Assembly: GCF_035083965.1 (NCBI RefSeq) | Contig: NC_089725.1 | Coordinates: 29,149,925-29,213,924, forward strand | DNA from: Branchiostoma lanceolatum | Lineage: Eukaryota > Chordata > Leptocardii > Amphioxiformes > Branchiostomatidae | DNA length: 64,000 nt | Direction: 5' to 3' | In this document: positions 1-11,149 of the stretch, piece by piece | How the letters are laid out: each line of letters starts with the position of its first letter | Numbering within the stretch: the first letter of the stretch is position 1 | Made by a program: the position numbers and the translations under genes | Notes under the pieces: generated by a model | Told to the model about the DNA's origin: nothing | Seen by the model: the letters and a program-made list of their open reading frames with translations, nothing else | The model's database searches: none

Positions 1-399
1 AGGAGCGTCTGGAGTATGGTTACTAGCATATCACTAGAATAAGCAGCTGTTAACAAATCCCTAACGTCAGACCCAAATGTTCACCAAATCATCGGGAGAA
101 ATACATGTATAATTGAGAGTTGAACCACAAAAAGGGCTCAACCTGGTCCTTATCTTCTTGGTCCCACCGCCATCGCCGGCCCCGGTGTTTATTTTGCGGG
201 TGAACTGTTAAAAAGTCAGAGGCTACCCTGGTTTCTCGTGCCCGCTACTCGTGCCAAGGGTGTTCGATCTTGTGCCGTTTTAGAAAAACCCGGAAGTAGA
301 ATCGAATATTCGATGCTTGGCCCTTCGACTAGGTATTCCCACTCAGTTCCGTCCGTTATAATTAGAGCAATCAAACCATAATTCGCTCCATTTCATCCA
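1..399. other. Left-edge non-coding stretch
   Basis: No exon, RNA gene or clear repeat is visible here. It probably belongs to the intron upstream of the first visible dehydrogenase exon. Confidence 0.3.
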
Positions 400-772
400 G
401 TACAACGTCTCATGTAAACCGTTTCACCACTTAACTTGATTTTTCTTACGTAACACGGGGTTTCTCGCTTGAATTGACGTTTCGTCTGCAACACGTCGAA
501 GTTTCTGACGTAACACACCGTTCCTCTCGTAATACGGCGTTTCCCACGTACCTGACGTTTCCCACGTAACAAGACGTCTCTCACGTAACAAGACGTTTCC
601 CACGTAACACGGCGTTTGTCACGTTTCTGACGCAGCACAATGTTTCTCCATACTAGTATATCTCATGGGGTACGCAAAACGACCTTTCTCGTGCGACATG
701 ACGTTTCTCACGTAACAGAAGGTTTCTCACGGACCTGACGTTATTCACGTACAACGACGATTCGCAAGTAAA
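400..772. repeat. Degenerate minisatellite, unit about 18-20 bp
   Basis: Many imperfect copies of GACGTTTCTCACGTAACA follow one another (variants with GTTTCCCACGTAAC and GTTTCTGACGTAAC). The array resumes at about 946-998 beyond an inserted MITE, and a last trace (AACGTTTCTCC) lies just before the acceptor at 1291. The long open frames here come from the repeat and are not genes. Confidence 0.6.
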
Positions 773-774
773 AC

Positions 775-944
775 TAGCCTCCATAGCAGGCTCTACCGGG
801 CCTGAGGGGGGGGGGGGCTTATAATACACTAGGGGCCAAATGGTTACGGGCTGGCTGCACAAACGACCCAGTACAAAAAGAAGTCATCAACAAAAGTGTA
901 TCATAAGCCAAAAAAAAGCTCCAAAGAGCCTGCTATGGAGGCTA
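775..944. mobile_element. MITE with TAGCCTCCATAGCAGGCTC ends, copy 1
   Basis: Terminal inverted repeats TAGCCTCCATAGCAGGCTC and GAGCCTGCTATGGAGGCTA bound about 170 bp. A second copy with the same interior (ACAAACGACCCAGTACAAAA) is at 4183-4359. It interrupts the minisatellite. Confidence 0.75.
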
Positions 945-998
945 AGTAATACGTTATACGGCGTCTCCGATGCAACACGCAGTTTCTACACGTCTCTC

Positions 999-1274
999 TA
1001 GCCTCCTTCGCAGACTTCCTAGAACGGCGGCGTATATACTTGGGGGAGGGGGGTGAAGCGATTTCACATGGGCCAAGGTTCTCTAATGCCGAGGGAGTTA
1101 TGTCGCCGAGAGACGACCGCCTTTCTAGGCGTTCATCCCTCGGCGACATAACTCCCTCGGCGGCGAAAGTCCCTTGCCGGCATTAGATATCCTTGGCGCG
1201 TGTAAGAAATCGCTTCACCCCCCCCCCCCACAAATATGTACGCCGCCGTTCTAGGAAGTCGGCGAAGGAGGCTA
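999..1274. mobile_element. Long palindromic MITE
   Basis: Arms starting TAGCCTCCTTCGC and ending GCGAAGGAGGCTA fold on each other through most of 276 bp, including a poly-G/poly-C pair and an inner arm GCCGAGGGAGTTATGTCGCC. It ends 17 bp before the splice acceptor of the first dehydrogenase exon. Confidence 0.7.
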
Positions 1275-1291
1275 ACGTTTCTCCTCCACAG

Positions 1292-4200
1292 GGATGAAGA
1301 TAACTGTGATGCAGGGGGACGTCCGCGACGAGGCCCGGATGCTGGAGGTCTGCACCGGGGCTGACGTCATCATCCACACCGCGGCGCTGCTGGACTTCAT
1401 GGGGAAGTTTCCCGACCAGGTCGTGTGGGACATCAACGTCAAGGGTGAGCGAGCAGGTCCTAACGTTAGCCTCCATCATAACCGCCATTCGGCGTAAACA
1501 TATAGAATAGAACTTTATTGCGCGACTATTGTAGCAGGTACAAAGTATGGCAACAACAGTAAACATAGAACAAGACATAAGTATGGAATAAAACTATTGA
1601 CTACAACAAAATAAGTATCTTATGTTTTACATTATTAAAGTTGGGCTAATTTTGAGTACCACTATTTTTTCTAATAACAAAACAATCTTTTACATATTTG
1701 CCTATTTTAACATTGTATGGGCTGTTGCATTTAAATATATAGTCAAATCTATCTGTGGCATTGAGCGTCTTAAAATCTGAAGTACTTGAATTGAGAGAGG
1801 TGAATAACTCATCGCGTAAAGCATCATATTTAGTGCATTCCATAATAAAGTGAAACTCATCCTCTATTCGATTTGGACAGAATGGGCAAAACCTTTGGTC
1901 GGGAGCTACATTAAAGTATCTACCTGTTTCTATATTCAATATATGGCTACTGATTCTTAACTGTGTTATCGCTTTACGGATTTCAACATTATTCACATCA
2001 TAAAGATATTTTTCTTGTACATAATGATTTTTGGATTTGTGAAGAAGGGACAATTTTGAATTATTGCTTACACAACTAAACCACTCTTGTATATGTGCAT
2101 CCTGTAGTCTGCATTTAAGTTGGTGTTCAATATAGTCTACTTTATAACATTTAGGATTCATCCATATATATCCGAGTCCGTGATGATTGAGAATATCCTT
2201 CACATGATTAATCCAGTCATGATCACTAGAAAATACAACATTGTATGCTTCGTGAAGCAGAGAGTCCTCAGGTAAGTTTACCAAACGGTGCCAATATTTT
2301 ATGAGCTGATTTTTTGCAGATAATATGATGGGGAAAGTTCCCAATTCTCCTCGTACTCCGTCGTTGGAGGATTTTGAATGTACTCCTAGCAGAAATTTTT
2401 GAAAACGTAGGTCAATGATGTCAAATTCAGGTATATCCAACGGACGGTGTATGTTGGCTACTGAAAAGCCACCATTTTCTAGAGTGAGCTTAGACGTTAA
2501 TTTTAGAAACATATCTTTGTCTGATCTTCTTTCAAAATTAATGATGTAAGAATTAGTTAAATCGGAACAAGTACTCTTTCGAATTACAGCTGGTAAGTTT
2601 TCATCCAATTGAAGTTTTCTAAGTAAAAAGGAAAGCATGTTTCTGGGTGTAGATATAGAAATGTTTTTCGATACAATAAGTTTCACTGTTTTGGAGGAAT
2701 GATCAAAACATGTTAGTTCGGATCCATACAAAAGGATAGGTTTAACAAATTTGTCAAAAAGACTTTTACCTAATTTTATTGGGATATTTTCCGATGATAA
2801 AAGTGTTTTCAATTTGAATATAGCTCTCATAGCCTTGGTTTGTAGAAATTTTCTGGCTGTTTTAAATTTACCTGAGGACGTGAGTGGGATACCAAGATAA
2901 GTGTAGCTGTCCGTAACTCTATTTCTTTACCATAGATAAAGAAATCTTTTGACATTTTCTTTGTAGCACCTTTAGAAAAAACAAGAACTTTTGTTTTGGA
3001 GACATTAACCGATAGTTTCCAGTTGTTACAGTATGTTTCTAGGGCATTGATGCAGTTTAACAGCTTCGCAGGCATTCGGCGCGACAAGCAGCTGGTTGTA
3101 TTACACTGTGAACTACATATCTGTCACATTTAAGCTTTGCACATCTAATGCTAGGGTCACATTTCTAAGCCGGGGCCCGACCGGGCTGTTAGAGAAACAA
3201 AGAATAAAAGATGCATGTCAAGAATATGTATAGCGAATGGTAAGGAATAATTTTTTCAAAGTTTTGTGTGTTTTGTTGTCTTTTATATATCATACTTTTC
3301 GTCCCTACAAGCTGCCCGGCCGGCCCCGGCTTGGAAATGTGACCCTAGCATAACTGCAAGCGTCCTTTAAAGCTATCTGGCAAAGATGCCCCTACTATGT
3401 TTGGTGATAACGAATTCCACTCTACGATAGTTGTGCACGGTGATTATGGTTGACTCTTCGCCAAGCAGATGTACGGACCAACTTGTTTGAACTTGTAGAC
3501 GCGGTGGAGACGAGAGAAGAAAAAGCGCTCACCATTAGAGGCACGTACAAAAACACGCGTATGACCCTACAAGCAGGGCCCTAAATCTGCTCGGAACACG
3601 TACAACAAGAGTGGCAATAAAAACATTATTGCCATGGCGAGGATTGACCCTTAGGCTCGCCCCTGGGGCGACGCCAAATACACTTGTAAAACACGTTGGA
3701 ATAGCACGTCGGCAGAACGTAAGCGTTTAAGGTCGTTTTCGCGTATTTAAGGTTAATATCTCGTGTATAGGTTCATTTAGTTGTGTCGAAAGACATGTCT
3801 TATGCAACGGCTGTTACACCTGTTCAACGTTGGCCAAAGAGAACAAAAGAGATTCGGCAGTTATGATAGGTTTAAATAGTAGGCTAATTACCGTGTACGC
3901 ATTACGTTCTGCCGACGTGCTGGCTGAAACCTGCATCTGCTCGAAGATTGATATCCCTCCCCTTGTCCAGGCACGGAGGTGATGCTGCGGAGCTGTCTGG
4001 CCGCGGATGTGCCTTTCTTCATCAACGTGAGCAGCGTGGAGGCGTTCGGGCCGAACCGGCGGGGGGACCCCGTGCCGGACGGGGACGAGGAGACGCCGTA
4101 CGACAGCTCCACACACTCCTTCTTCTACGCCACCACCAAGGCGGAGGCAAGTGGCTGATCTTCTTCTTCCGTCGAACTCAACTAGCCTCCATAGCAGGCT

Positions 4201-5435
4201 CTACCGGGGCTTTAGTAGGGCTTATGATGCACTTAGTGAAGCCAGCCCGTAACCATTACAGGATGGCGGCACAAACGACCCAGTACAAAAAGAAGTCATC
4301 AGCAGAAGTGTATTATAATAAGCCTCAAAAAGGCCCCAGGGAGCCTGCTATGGTGGCTAGAACGCTTGAGGCGAAGCTTTTTCCCAGTTGGCTGATATGA
4401 TACTAGTAGAGCAACGGGACTTCGCTACGACTTGCTTATTATATATAATATAGACAAGCGCGCTGCCGGTCAAAACGTGTTAGGTTCTTTTATGTACTAC
4501 TTGATAAAGTTTTGCAAGTTGTGTCATTCATGTGGTGGAAACATTTCTTTGACTTTACGACATCTAAAGAAATGGTGTACGTCGACGTACCTTGGAAAAA
4601 AACTGATTTGCTCCGTTTTATGACAGGCGGTTCATACCATCGCGACTTGCGACCTCACAGCAAAAGTTGGATGAGCCAGTTGTCAGAAAACGGTTCAAAT
4701 CAGAAAAAGGTCGCAATCTTTCCACCCAACCTCCGCTTGAAGAGTAGGTTACAGATCATAAAGTACGACCTTTCTAAAATCCTTCTGTATCAAAACCAAC
4801 AGGCCGAGGACAGGGTGCTGCGGCACGACGGCAGGAGGACGGCCGGGGGCAGGACCCTCCGCACCTGCTCCCTCCGACCCATGGGCATGTACGGGGAGGG
4901 GCTCATGAACCTCTTCGTGGACATCGAGAGGGCGATCGCGAACAAGCAGTCCAGCTACGCCATTGCGAACGACAAGACGCAGCGATGCACCTTCGTGTAC
5001 CTGGACAACTTCCTGCACGCCCTCCGACTAACCCTGGACAGACTCGTCGCCGCCCCCGACATCGTCGGAGGGCAGGTCTACTTCATCAGCGACGACACGC
5101 CCGTCAACAATTACGTAGACCACCGCAAGAACTTCCTGACGGCCATAGGTTTCACCCCGGAAGAGAAACCCTTCCTGCCGATCCGCGTGCTTTATGCGCT
5201 CGGGCTGGTGTTCGAGTTCATTCGGTGGGTCCTCTCCCCTGTGTATAACTTCCAGCCGCCCTGGACCTCGGGCCTCATCCTGGTGTCCAACACCACCATG
5301 TGTCTGAGGTACGACAAGGCCACGAGGCATCTCGGGTACAGGCCCGTGGTGCCGTGGGAGGAGGCCAAAAGGCGCACAGTGGATTGGATAGTGGCGTACT
5401 GGGCATCACGGCAGGGCGGGATGGCTGAAGGGTAG
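1292..5435 (+). CDS. HSD3B: 3-beta-hydroxysteroid dehydrogenase/isomerase-like, 3' exons
   Basis: The family oxidises 3-beta-hydroxysteroids with NAD and isomerises delta-5 to delta-4, as ER or mitochondrial membrane enzymes. Visible coding exons are 1292-1444, 3971-4146 and 4803-5435 (stop TAG); they join in frame to about 320 residues. Landmarks in order: VIIHTAALLD; INVKGTEVMLRSC across the first junction; INVSSVEAFGPN with the catalytic serine region; YATTK, the YxxxK motif; LRPMGMYGEG; YFISDDTP; then a hydrophobic segment at VLYALGLVFEFIRWVLSP that matches the membrane anchor of the family; and WEEAKRRTVDWI at the end. The N-terminal GxxGxxG exon is not in the window. The second intron starts with GC (GAG|GCAAGT) instead of GT. 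A LINE lies in the first intron and a MITE in the second. Family assignment is firm; the exact steroid substrate is unknown and a sterol-4-alpha-carboxylate dehydrogenase relative cannot be fully excluded. Confidence 0.88.
1495..3072 (-). mobile_element. 5'-truncated LINE (non-LTR retrotransposon)
   Basis: Minus-strand reading frames at 2827-3087 and 1646-2830 give the end of a reverse transcriptase: NVSKTKVLVFSKG, a thumb region with KPILLYGSEL, and a cysteine-rich end (FCPFCPNRIEDEFHFIMEC). The two frames belong to one protein and a frameshift separates them near 2830-2920. CATTCGGCG at 1486-1494 and 3073-3081 looks like a 9-bp target-site duplication, placing the insertion inside the dehydrogenase intron. 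The clade cannot be assigned with confidence. Confidence 0.8.
3149..3350. mobile_element. MITE with TGCTAGGGTCACATTTC ends, copy 1
   Basis: Left end TGCTAGGGTCACATTTC and right end GAAATGTGACCCTAGCA are inverted, followed inward by GCCGGGGCCCG/CGGCCCCGGC. A second copy lies at 62698-62902 with the same ends and similar interior (AAAGACAACAAAAACACAAAA in opposite sense). Confidence 0.75.
3351..3970. other. Intron sequence, nothing recognised
   Basis: Between the MITE and the second visible dehydrogenase exon I see no coding similarity, RNA gene or repeat with clear ends. Confidence 0.3.
4147..4148 (+). other. GC splice donor
   Basis: The exon ending KAE is followed by GCAAGT, and the next exon begins AEDRVL after CAACAG. 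The joined frame matches the family (human SKKLAEKAVL region). A GC donor within a perfect AG|GCAAGT context is the known minority splice class. Confidence 0.7.
4183..4359. mobile_element. MITE with TAGCCTCCATAGCAGGCTC ends, copy 2
   Basis: Same ends and interior as the copy at 775-944; here inside the second visible intron of the dehydrogenase. Confidence 0.75.
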
Positions 5436-5889
5436 TATTGAAAAGGGATAACTCAAAGGATTTGTTCCAAATCTGTGCTTGATAGATATTTGAATATTCT
5501 AATTTTTCTAATGAATCATGGCGAACATATGCAGGTATATTGGATTCATATTGCTGTGTCCTACAATTGGAAGTTTTCTTTGTTTCGACTGTGTCAACCT
5601 CTCTGCAAAGTAAAATGGACATCAAAGCTACGACAATGTTTTATGATCTTTTGCTGTTTATGCATTGATTATCATGTCCAACATTTAGTACAACGTGACA
5701 AAACTGTAGTATCAGACAACGTTACACGTTCGTTGCCTCATTATTTCATTGTAGCATCAGCGTCTGATGGTTTGGAGTCAGGAGTGTTCAGTGACAACAG
5801 GTTCCACGGCTGAACTGGAATCTGTAATTCTGTGAAATATGATAGAAACGTGTTACATGTATCTGTTACTGCGTTATTGTTGTTGATTT

Positions 5890-5895
5890 TTATTT
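5890..5895 (-). terminator. Poly(A) signal, deiodinase A
   Basis: TTTATT on the + strand is AATAAA on the minus strand, about 230 bp past the SECIS. The equivalent position in deiodinase B (10533-10538) has the same hexamer in a similar context. Confidence 0.55.
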
Positions 5896-6123
5896 ACCAG
5901 TGGAAAAGCATATCGCCAACTGGCGCTTTTGGGGGAAAGCCCTAACAAAAGTCACTTACATCAAACTCAGACAAAGTTACAACAGATAACAAAAATTGTA
6001 AAAGAAAGTATAACATCCCACAGTTGTCTTATTGCAGCATCAGCGTTTTGATATCTTTACCAGAAGTGTTAATTGACAGGTTCCGCAGCTGAACTGAAAT
6101 CCAGAGCAAAGCCAAGGTGAAGC

Positions 6124-6198
6124 CGTGGTGGTCTCGTTCTCAGGTCCTCACCAGCGCCCTAGGCGTTTCCGGCGAGACCTTCATATTCTCTCACCACG
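6124..6198 (-). promoter_or_regulatory. SECIS element (form 2), deiodinase A
   Basis: On the minus strand a lower helix CGTGGTG/CACCACG leads to the non-Watson-Crick quartet ATGA (6181-6184) opposite TGAGA (6138-6142). The upper helix pairs AGGTCTCGCC with GGTGAGGACCT, with one bulged G. The AA motif (6166-6168) is followed by a small apical stem CGCC-TAG-GGCG, which makes it form 2. It lies in the 3' UTR of a gene with an in-frame TGA, as required for Sec insertion through SECISBP2. The 7-bp lower helix, quartet, AA and mini-stem are all kept in the second gene. Confidence 0.9.
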
Positions 6199-6944
6199 TA
6201 CACACACATTGACTTCCCTTCTGCTTTCACCAGATAGAAAGGGAATATTTACAGGTTTGCGTAGCAAAACCTTTGTTGGATCCGTTGGCATGTGTGGTGG
6301 CCGCCATCTTGATTTTGTGACGTCGTAGGGTAGCCATACCATTTCATTCAAAGGGGTGTTTTTTGGGGTCGCTAACGTTCTCTCTATTTTTAACAAATCG
6401 GAACACAACTATCACACATTCAACTCAAATAAAAGGAAAAATTCAAAACCAATTCATATCTATAAAAAGACCCCGTTATCGCTAAACTAACATAGCAAAC
6501 CTGAAGTATATGTAGCACAAATACTTAACTCTAGTTAGAGTCTGAACTCGTCAGATTTTTTTTCTGACGAACAACAAGCGACATGGAACTGTTCAGATCA
6601 CAACATATTACAACGTTAACCTTTCAATGTGGAAAAAAGTCATCTCTGTGATAAACATTATGATCAATCATGAACTGCAGCATTGCAAAGAGAAATAAAT
6701 GATCAATTGAGATAAAATAACTTTGATTGAAGTCAAAAATCGTCTGATATCTTGATGTGTTACCCTGTACAATTGTTGCACCCATTCATTCATATAACTT
6801 TCCAAATCATCAGGACCGTCCTTCGAACTGTATTGTTCAATCAATCTTCGAAATATCGTCCTAATATGTATAACACTTAATCGGAGATGATCTAACAGAA
6901 CAGACGAAGGGATGTCTTCCCTTAAAACTTAAGATTCCTTTGCT

Positions 6945-8302
6945 TTATCCGGAGAATTTCTGCAGCCAGTCACTGACTTCCTCCGGCAGGTAGCCATCCG
7001 GACCCGGCCCGCCCTTGTAGACACACACTCCGTCCAGCAGGATGTACAACCTGCGAGCAGTTTTACAGAAATATGAATGAACCAGTTTGAAAACAGCAGT
7101 CGAGTGACTATCACACATATAGGAATGTACACACAAAGTTTGAAGACTATTGCGTCTGGGGATAAAAAGATTTTGGTACTTTTGTATTAAAGAAGCATTG
7201 AACTCTGCCATTGTTGGAAGGGTCCTCGGGGAATTCAAAAACTCGATCGCTATCATGCTCACCCTGCGTTCAGGCTTCAACGCTGGGCAAAAATCATGAC
7301 AGAAATAGTAGAGAGCAAATTGAAACCTATGCAAATGATGATCGTAGATAAAGTTATCTTGATTAACACCTCCCTTTTTGTATTTTTCTTTCTTTCCGTT
7401 TGCGTTAATGGCAACTTTCGTTTTCACTGTACCACTGCAAGGAGAAATTACGATCTTTAGTGTTGCAATATCTAAATATAAAAACAACATTGTCATCATT
7501 TTGGTAAGTAGTCAAAGCGCGAAACGGAACGATGCTATAGATAAATGTCGTTACCAGCTTTAGAGAACACGAAGGGATTATTTCTCCAGGTAGTTAGTGA
7601 AGCTAGAGCCAACAAGAAGTGTAATCACCTGTCGGGTATTGCAGCGTAGGCGCGTGCGGCGGCGTTGTCCATGGTGTCCACCAGGATGGGACAGGGGATG
7701 TCGTGCAGAGCCAGCATCTCCGCCGCCGCCAGTCTCTCCTCCAGACACCGGTGCTGTCGGATGTCCATGTTGTTGCTCATGGCCCAGCCGTCCGTGGGGT
7801 GCGCCTCGGCCACGTACACCACCACGAAGTCGGCCACGGCGGCGAAGTCCGACATGATCCGCTTGACCACGTCCAACTTCGCCCGGAACGGCTGTCAGGT
7901 GTTGCTGCCGAAGCTGATGACCAGAGGGCGGGCCGCCCGGGCGAACTGGAGCAGCCGGCAGGAGCTCCCGTCAAGCCTGACGAGGGAGGGGTCGGCGGCC
8001 TTGCCTCCCTCAAACACCTCAGCCTCCAGGTAGATCATCTCTATGGAGAGGATTCCTTTCCACGCAGTCAGACTTGTCATCTCGTACAACTCCTGATAGC
8101 ACTGCTCGGGTGTCGTCAGAACCCCTGGGGCCACCTTCTCTGCTTCTGTCAGATATAGAGACAGAATTGGTCGTCTGAGAGCCGGGAGGAGGCATGCCGT
8201 CCTAGCTAGAACAGAAACGACGACGAAAAGCGGCGTTCCCAAGACACAGAGCAGCAGAAACCGCACATGGATCCAAGCTCTTTTCATATGGATGGCAGCC
8301 AT
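6945..8302 (-). CDS. DIO: Iodothyronine deiodinase A, selenoprotein
   Basis: Removes iodine from thyroid hormones or related iodothyronines by a Sec-dependent reaction at a membrane. Coding exons on the minus strand: 8302-7629 and 7050-6945 (stop TAA), joined AG|G across a 578-bp intron with GTGATT donor and CAG acceptor; 259 residues. Order: ATG at 8302 starting MAAIHMKRAW; a single membrane helix at about residues 12-32 (FLLLCVLGTPLFVVVSVLA); PLVISFGSNT then TGA (7895-7897) as Sec136; QPF; the thioredoxin-fold segment VVYVAEAHPTDGW with the conserved Glu-His; CLEERLAAAEML; DTMDNAAARAYAAIPDR; LYILLDGVCVYKGGPGPDGY; and WLQKFSG at the end. Length and landmarks match vertebrate DIO1-3. The TGA is read as Sec because homology continues through it and a SECIS lies downstream. 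Which vertebrate type it resembles functionally cannot be told. Confidence 0.95.
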
Positions 8303-8458
8303 TGCACTGTATAGTGCGGAATGACTCAGCTCACCACAAGGCGCAAATCAAACAACTGAGAGCAAACAAAGGTGTTAAACATTGCACTTTAGACGTGCCA
8401 GTATGTACATTCACTTAGGCTATGTTAATTTGCCAGTGACTATATGGATGACAAATGA
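8303..8458 (-). promoter_or_regulatory. 5' flank of deiodinase A
   Basis: The stretch with GCGGAATGACTCAG, CGCAAATCAAACAA and GAGAGCAAACAAA recurs in shortened form at about 13540-13690 and 13870-13950 upstream of deiodinase B, so it is a duplicated 5' UTR/promoter. TGACTCA at 8322-8328 resembles an AP-1 site (weak evidence). Confidence 0.4.
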
Positions 8459-8550
8459 CCAGTGCAATGGCCTAGTGGGTAGAGTGTTCGCCCTGCATGC
8501 GGTTACGGGTAGGTCGTGAGTTCGAACCCCGGCCGGGTCATACCAAAGAC
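8459..8550 (+). mobile_element. tRNA-derived SINE head
   Basis: An A-box-like TGGCCTAGTGGGTAGAGTG and a B-box-like GAGTTCGAACCCC are spaced as in a tRNA, but no cloverleaf ends are present. It is a SINE head and not a tRNA gene. Confidence 0.55.
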
Positions 8551-8899
8551 TTTAAAAACAAGAGTTCCACGACCTCATATCTCCATGAACAATTCTATTC
8601 ATGCAAATAACTTACACATTTGCATAATATATGCTTGATCATTAACACCTTTATCTAACTTACACATGTTGCAATATTGACAGTTCTATAATTTTCCAAT
8701 TAGATGAATTATGGTGTTTTAGCATTAATTATGCAAATGAGGAATTTATTTGCATAATTGGTATCTGTTGATGATCCACTTTCCATAACTACATACGTTA
8801 CATGTATTTGAGTCTGATAATGGAAAACACTGCAAATATAGATTTTCCTCATTAGTTATGCAAATCAAGTCCTAATTTGCATAATTTGCACTTCATTGT

Positions 8900-9245
8900 G
8901 TACATCTCTGTCTAAGCTACCTGTATACTAGAGGGCCCAAACCCACACCAAGTCTTCATTACATCACAAGCTATCTGCCACCAAAAAATCAAGACTATAG
9001 CACGTCCAGGTCAAAAGATATAAAAATGGAATTTCTGCTGCAGTACCAAGGTCACATACCAGGGGACCAAAAATCGACCTTGAATTTCGGCTTCACAACA
9101 TCCGCCCACATACCAAATATCATGCATCGTAATCCATCTAGAGGTTCTTGAGTTATGCTGACTAGAGTGGTCCGGAAACACAAACAGACAAACAAACAGA
9201 CAAACAGACAGACAGACACACCCAAAACAATACCTCCATTTTTCA
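8900..9245. repeat. Dispersed repeat ending in CAGACAAACA tract
   Basis: The segment with ATCATGCATCGTAATCCATC, GTTATGCTGACTA and the CAAACAGACAAACA tract recurs inverted at about 33293-33530 (ACTCAAGAACCC, GTGTCTGTGTGTTTG), so it is an interspersed element. It covers part of the gap between the deiodinases. Confidence 0.6.
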
Positions 9246-9605
9246 TGGAGATAATCAGTGGACTAGCCCCCTGCTGTAGTGACTTGCACAAAGTTGTGTG
9301 GCCCAGGGCTGCCGAAACGGAGATGGGCACCGTCTTATGCACCGTAAAGAGCGGGGAGGACTTTAACTTAAATATGGATGACATCCTTTGGGGACCCCAA
9401 AACCAATGCGAGCGTGCGACTAAAATAAAAATTGCCTTCGTTATGAAACCTACGTGGTCAGGAAGGAGGATGATCAAAACTAACACACAGAGTATGGTAA
9501 ACTGAATAATAAACTCTTCACTAAAGTTTTGTTTTTTACAGCTTCCCTTTTGGCTTTGGAATTGACTTTGGCATTGTACGACATTAGTATCCGTTTTCTA
9601 ATCTC

Positions 9606-9772
9606 CATATTCGATTTTCGCGCCCCGTGTAGATCTGCTTGGATGCGTGTTATAACCTTGTTCTTTTGCGACATGGGGCAGATCCTACGGGGCTGGCTGG
9701 AGCTTATCTGGCTGACTGGACCCTCTCTGGCTAGCATATACGATTTTCGCGCCCCGTGTAGATCTGCTTGGA
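9606..9772. repeat. Direct repeat pair containing AGATCTGCTTGGA
   Basis: CGATTTTCGCGCCCCGTGTA followed by GATCTGCTTGGA occurs at about 9611-9642 and again at 9739-9770. AGATCTGCTTGGA is also the end of the hAT-like MITE family seen elsewhere in the window. Confidence 0.5.
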
Positions 9773-10015
9773 GATTATCCGTTTTCGACATATTTTTTTC
9801 TTTAATGTACAGCATATGTTTTCTCATGCAGCTGCTTTGTACGATTAACAGTATGGCCGAAAACGTTATTTCTAACCGGAAGAAAATCGATGCGAGCGCG
9901 TAGATGTCATGCATATGATCAAATCATCCTGGCCTAATCTAAAAACAAACAAAGAACCTGCGTATGAAATATATATATCATGGCCAATAGCGGAACTGCG
10001 GACACACACCCCTGT

Positions 10016-10056
10016 CACAAACAAACAAACAAACAAACAAACAAACAAGCAAACAT
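10016..10056. repeat. (CAAA)n microsatellite
   Basis: About nine CAAA units in a row, possibly the tail of a retroelement. Confidence 0.7.
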
Positions 10057-10301
10057 ACACACCAGCTGACTACAAAACCTCCCATGATCTCCTATGAGTA
10101 GTCCTTCTTTTATCGACAACGATCAAGGAATGCGGTAGTTGAACTCTACTATTTTGTCTTTCTCAGGCAGCGCAGTCCTTATAAAGATGGCACTGAGGTA
10201 GTCACGTGTGACTACCATCCACCAATCAGAGGACTTTCTCGACACAAATATTACGTTATACTAGATACGTTGATGAAGGTTAGACATCCAGGTAGTAAGA
10301 T

Positions 10302-10388
10302 ACGCCAAAAATAGTTACTCAAGCAACTGGTTAAATTTTCAAAATTTTCAAAATTTTATCCAGTTGCTTGAGTAACTATTTTTGGCGT
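10302..10388. repeat. Perfect 29-bp inverted repeat
   Basis: ACGCCAAAAATAGTTACTCA and nine further bases at 10302-10330 are exactly complementary to 10360-10388, with an AT-rich 29-bp spacer. It lies between the two deiodinase transcription units, beyond the poly(A) signal of B. It may be a short transposon fossil. Confidence 0.75.
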
Positions 10389-10532
10389 TAAACTAGATAA
10401 GCCGTTGTAACATATTTTATATCCTTCTGCATCAAGAGGGACAGACGCCTTGTGTTCACCACGCATGCTTAGACTTCTCAGTGAAAGTATGATAGAAACG
10501 TGTTATCCGTAACTGCATCATTATTGTTGTTG

Positions 10533-10538
10533 TTTATT
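10533..10538 (-). terminator. Poly(A) signal, deiodinase B
   Basis: AATAAA on the minus strand, about 230 bp past the SECIS, at the position equivalent to that in gene A. Confidence 0.5.
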
Positions 10539-10769
10539 CTTATTTACCAGGGGAAAAGTATATATCCAACTCTTGGGGAAACCCCTAACAAAAGTTACTT
10601 AAATAGACTCAGACAAAGTCGATCAAAATGACAACAGATAACAAAATTGTAAAAGAAAGTATGACATCCCACAGATGTCTTATTGCAGCATCAGCGTTTT
10701 GATATCTTTATTAGAAGTGTTTATTGACAGGTTCCACAGATGAAATCCAGAGCGAAGCCAAGGTGAACC

Positions 10770-10844
10770 CGTGGTGGCCTCGTTCTCAGGTTCTCACCAG
10801 CGCCCTAGGCGTTTCCTGCGAGACCATCATGCTCTCTCACCACG
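10770..10844 (-). promoter_or_regulatory. SECIS element (form 2), deiodinase B
   Basis: Minus-strand lower helix CGTGGTG/CACCACG, quartet ATGA (10827-10830) opposite TGAGA, upper helix with CTCG/TGAG and CAG/CTG pairs, AA motif, and apical mini-stem CGCC-TAG-GGCG. Differences from the copy in gene A fall mostly in positions that keep the fold. Confidence 0.9.
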
Positions 10845-11149
10845 AACCCACCTTGACTTCACTTTAACTGTCAACTGATAGAAAATGACTATTTCGTGTC
10901 TGATTTGCAATTATATTTTCCTGACGTACAACAACTAAGCGACACGAAACTTTTCAGATCATTTTCAGATAACGTGATACTATCACAAATATAACTTGTC
11001 AGGTCATTGTTAAAGAAATAATCTAACTGGTTAACTTCTCTATACTTCACTTAAACATTATGAGGATATAGCAAGACGAAATAGATTACCAAATAAGTAA
11101 GATTAGAGTCAAACACCATACTAATTATTACCTTCATAGCTGTAACAGT

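Noticed and set aside
393-638. Minus-strand frame with repeated CYVR words
   Set aside because: Read from the degenerate minisatellite; no start context, splice sites or homology.
7895-7897. In-frame TGA as a pseudogene stop in the deiodinases
   Set aside because: It sits exactly at the Sec position, homology continues after it in both genes, and both have SECIS elements.
8459-8550. tRNA gene
   Set aside because: A- and B-box words are present but acceptor, D and anticodon stems do not pair; similar heads elsewhere show it is a SINE. The same applies to 11160-11285 and 62580-62690.
9155-9914. Overlapping frames of 116-144 codons on both strands between the deiodinases
   Set aside because: They coincide with a dispersed repeat and a MITE-like direct repeat and show no conserved motif.
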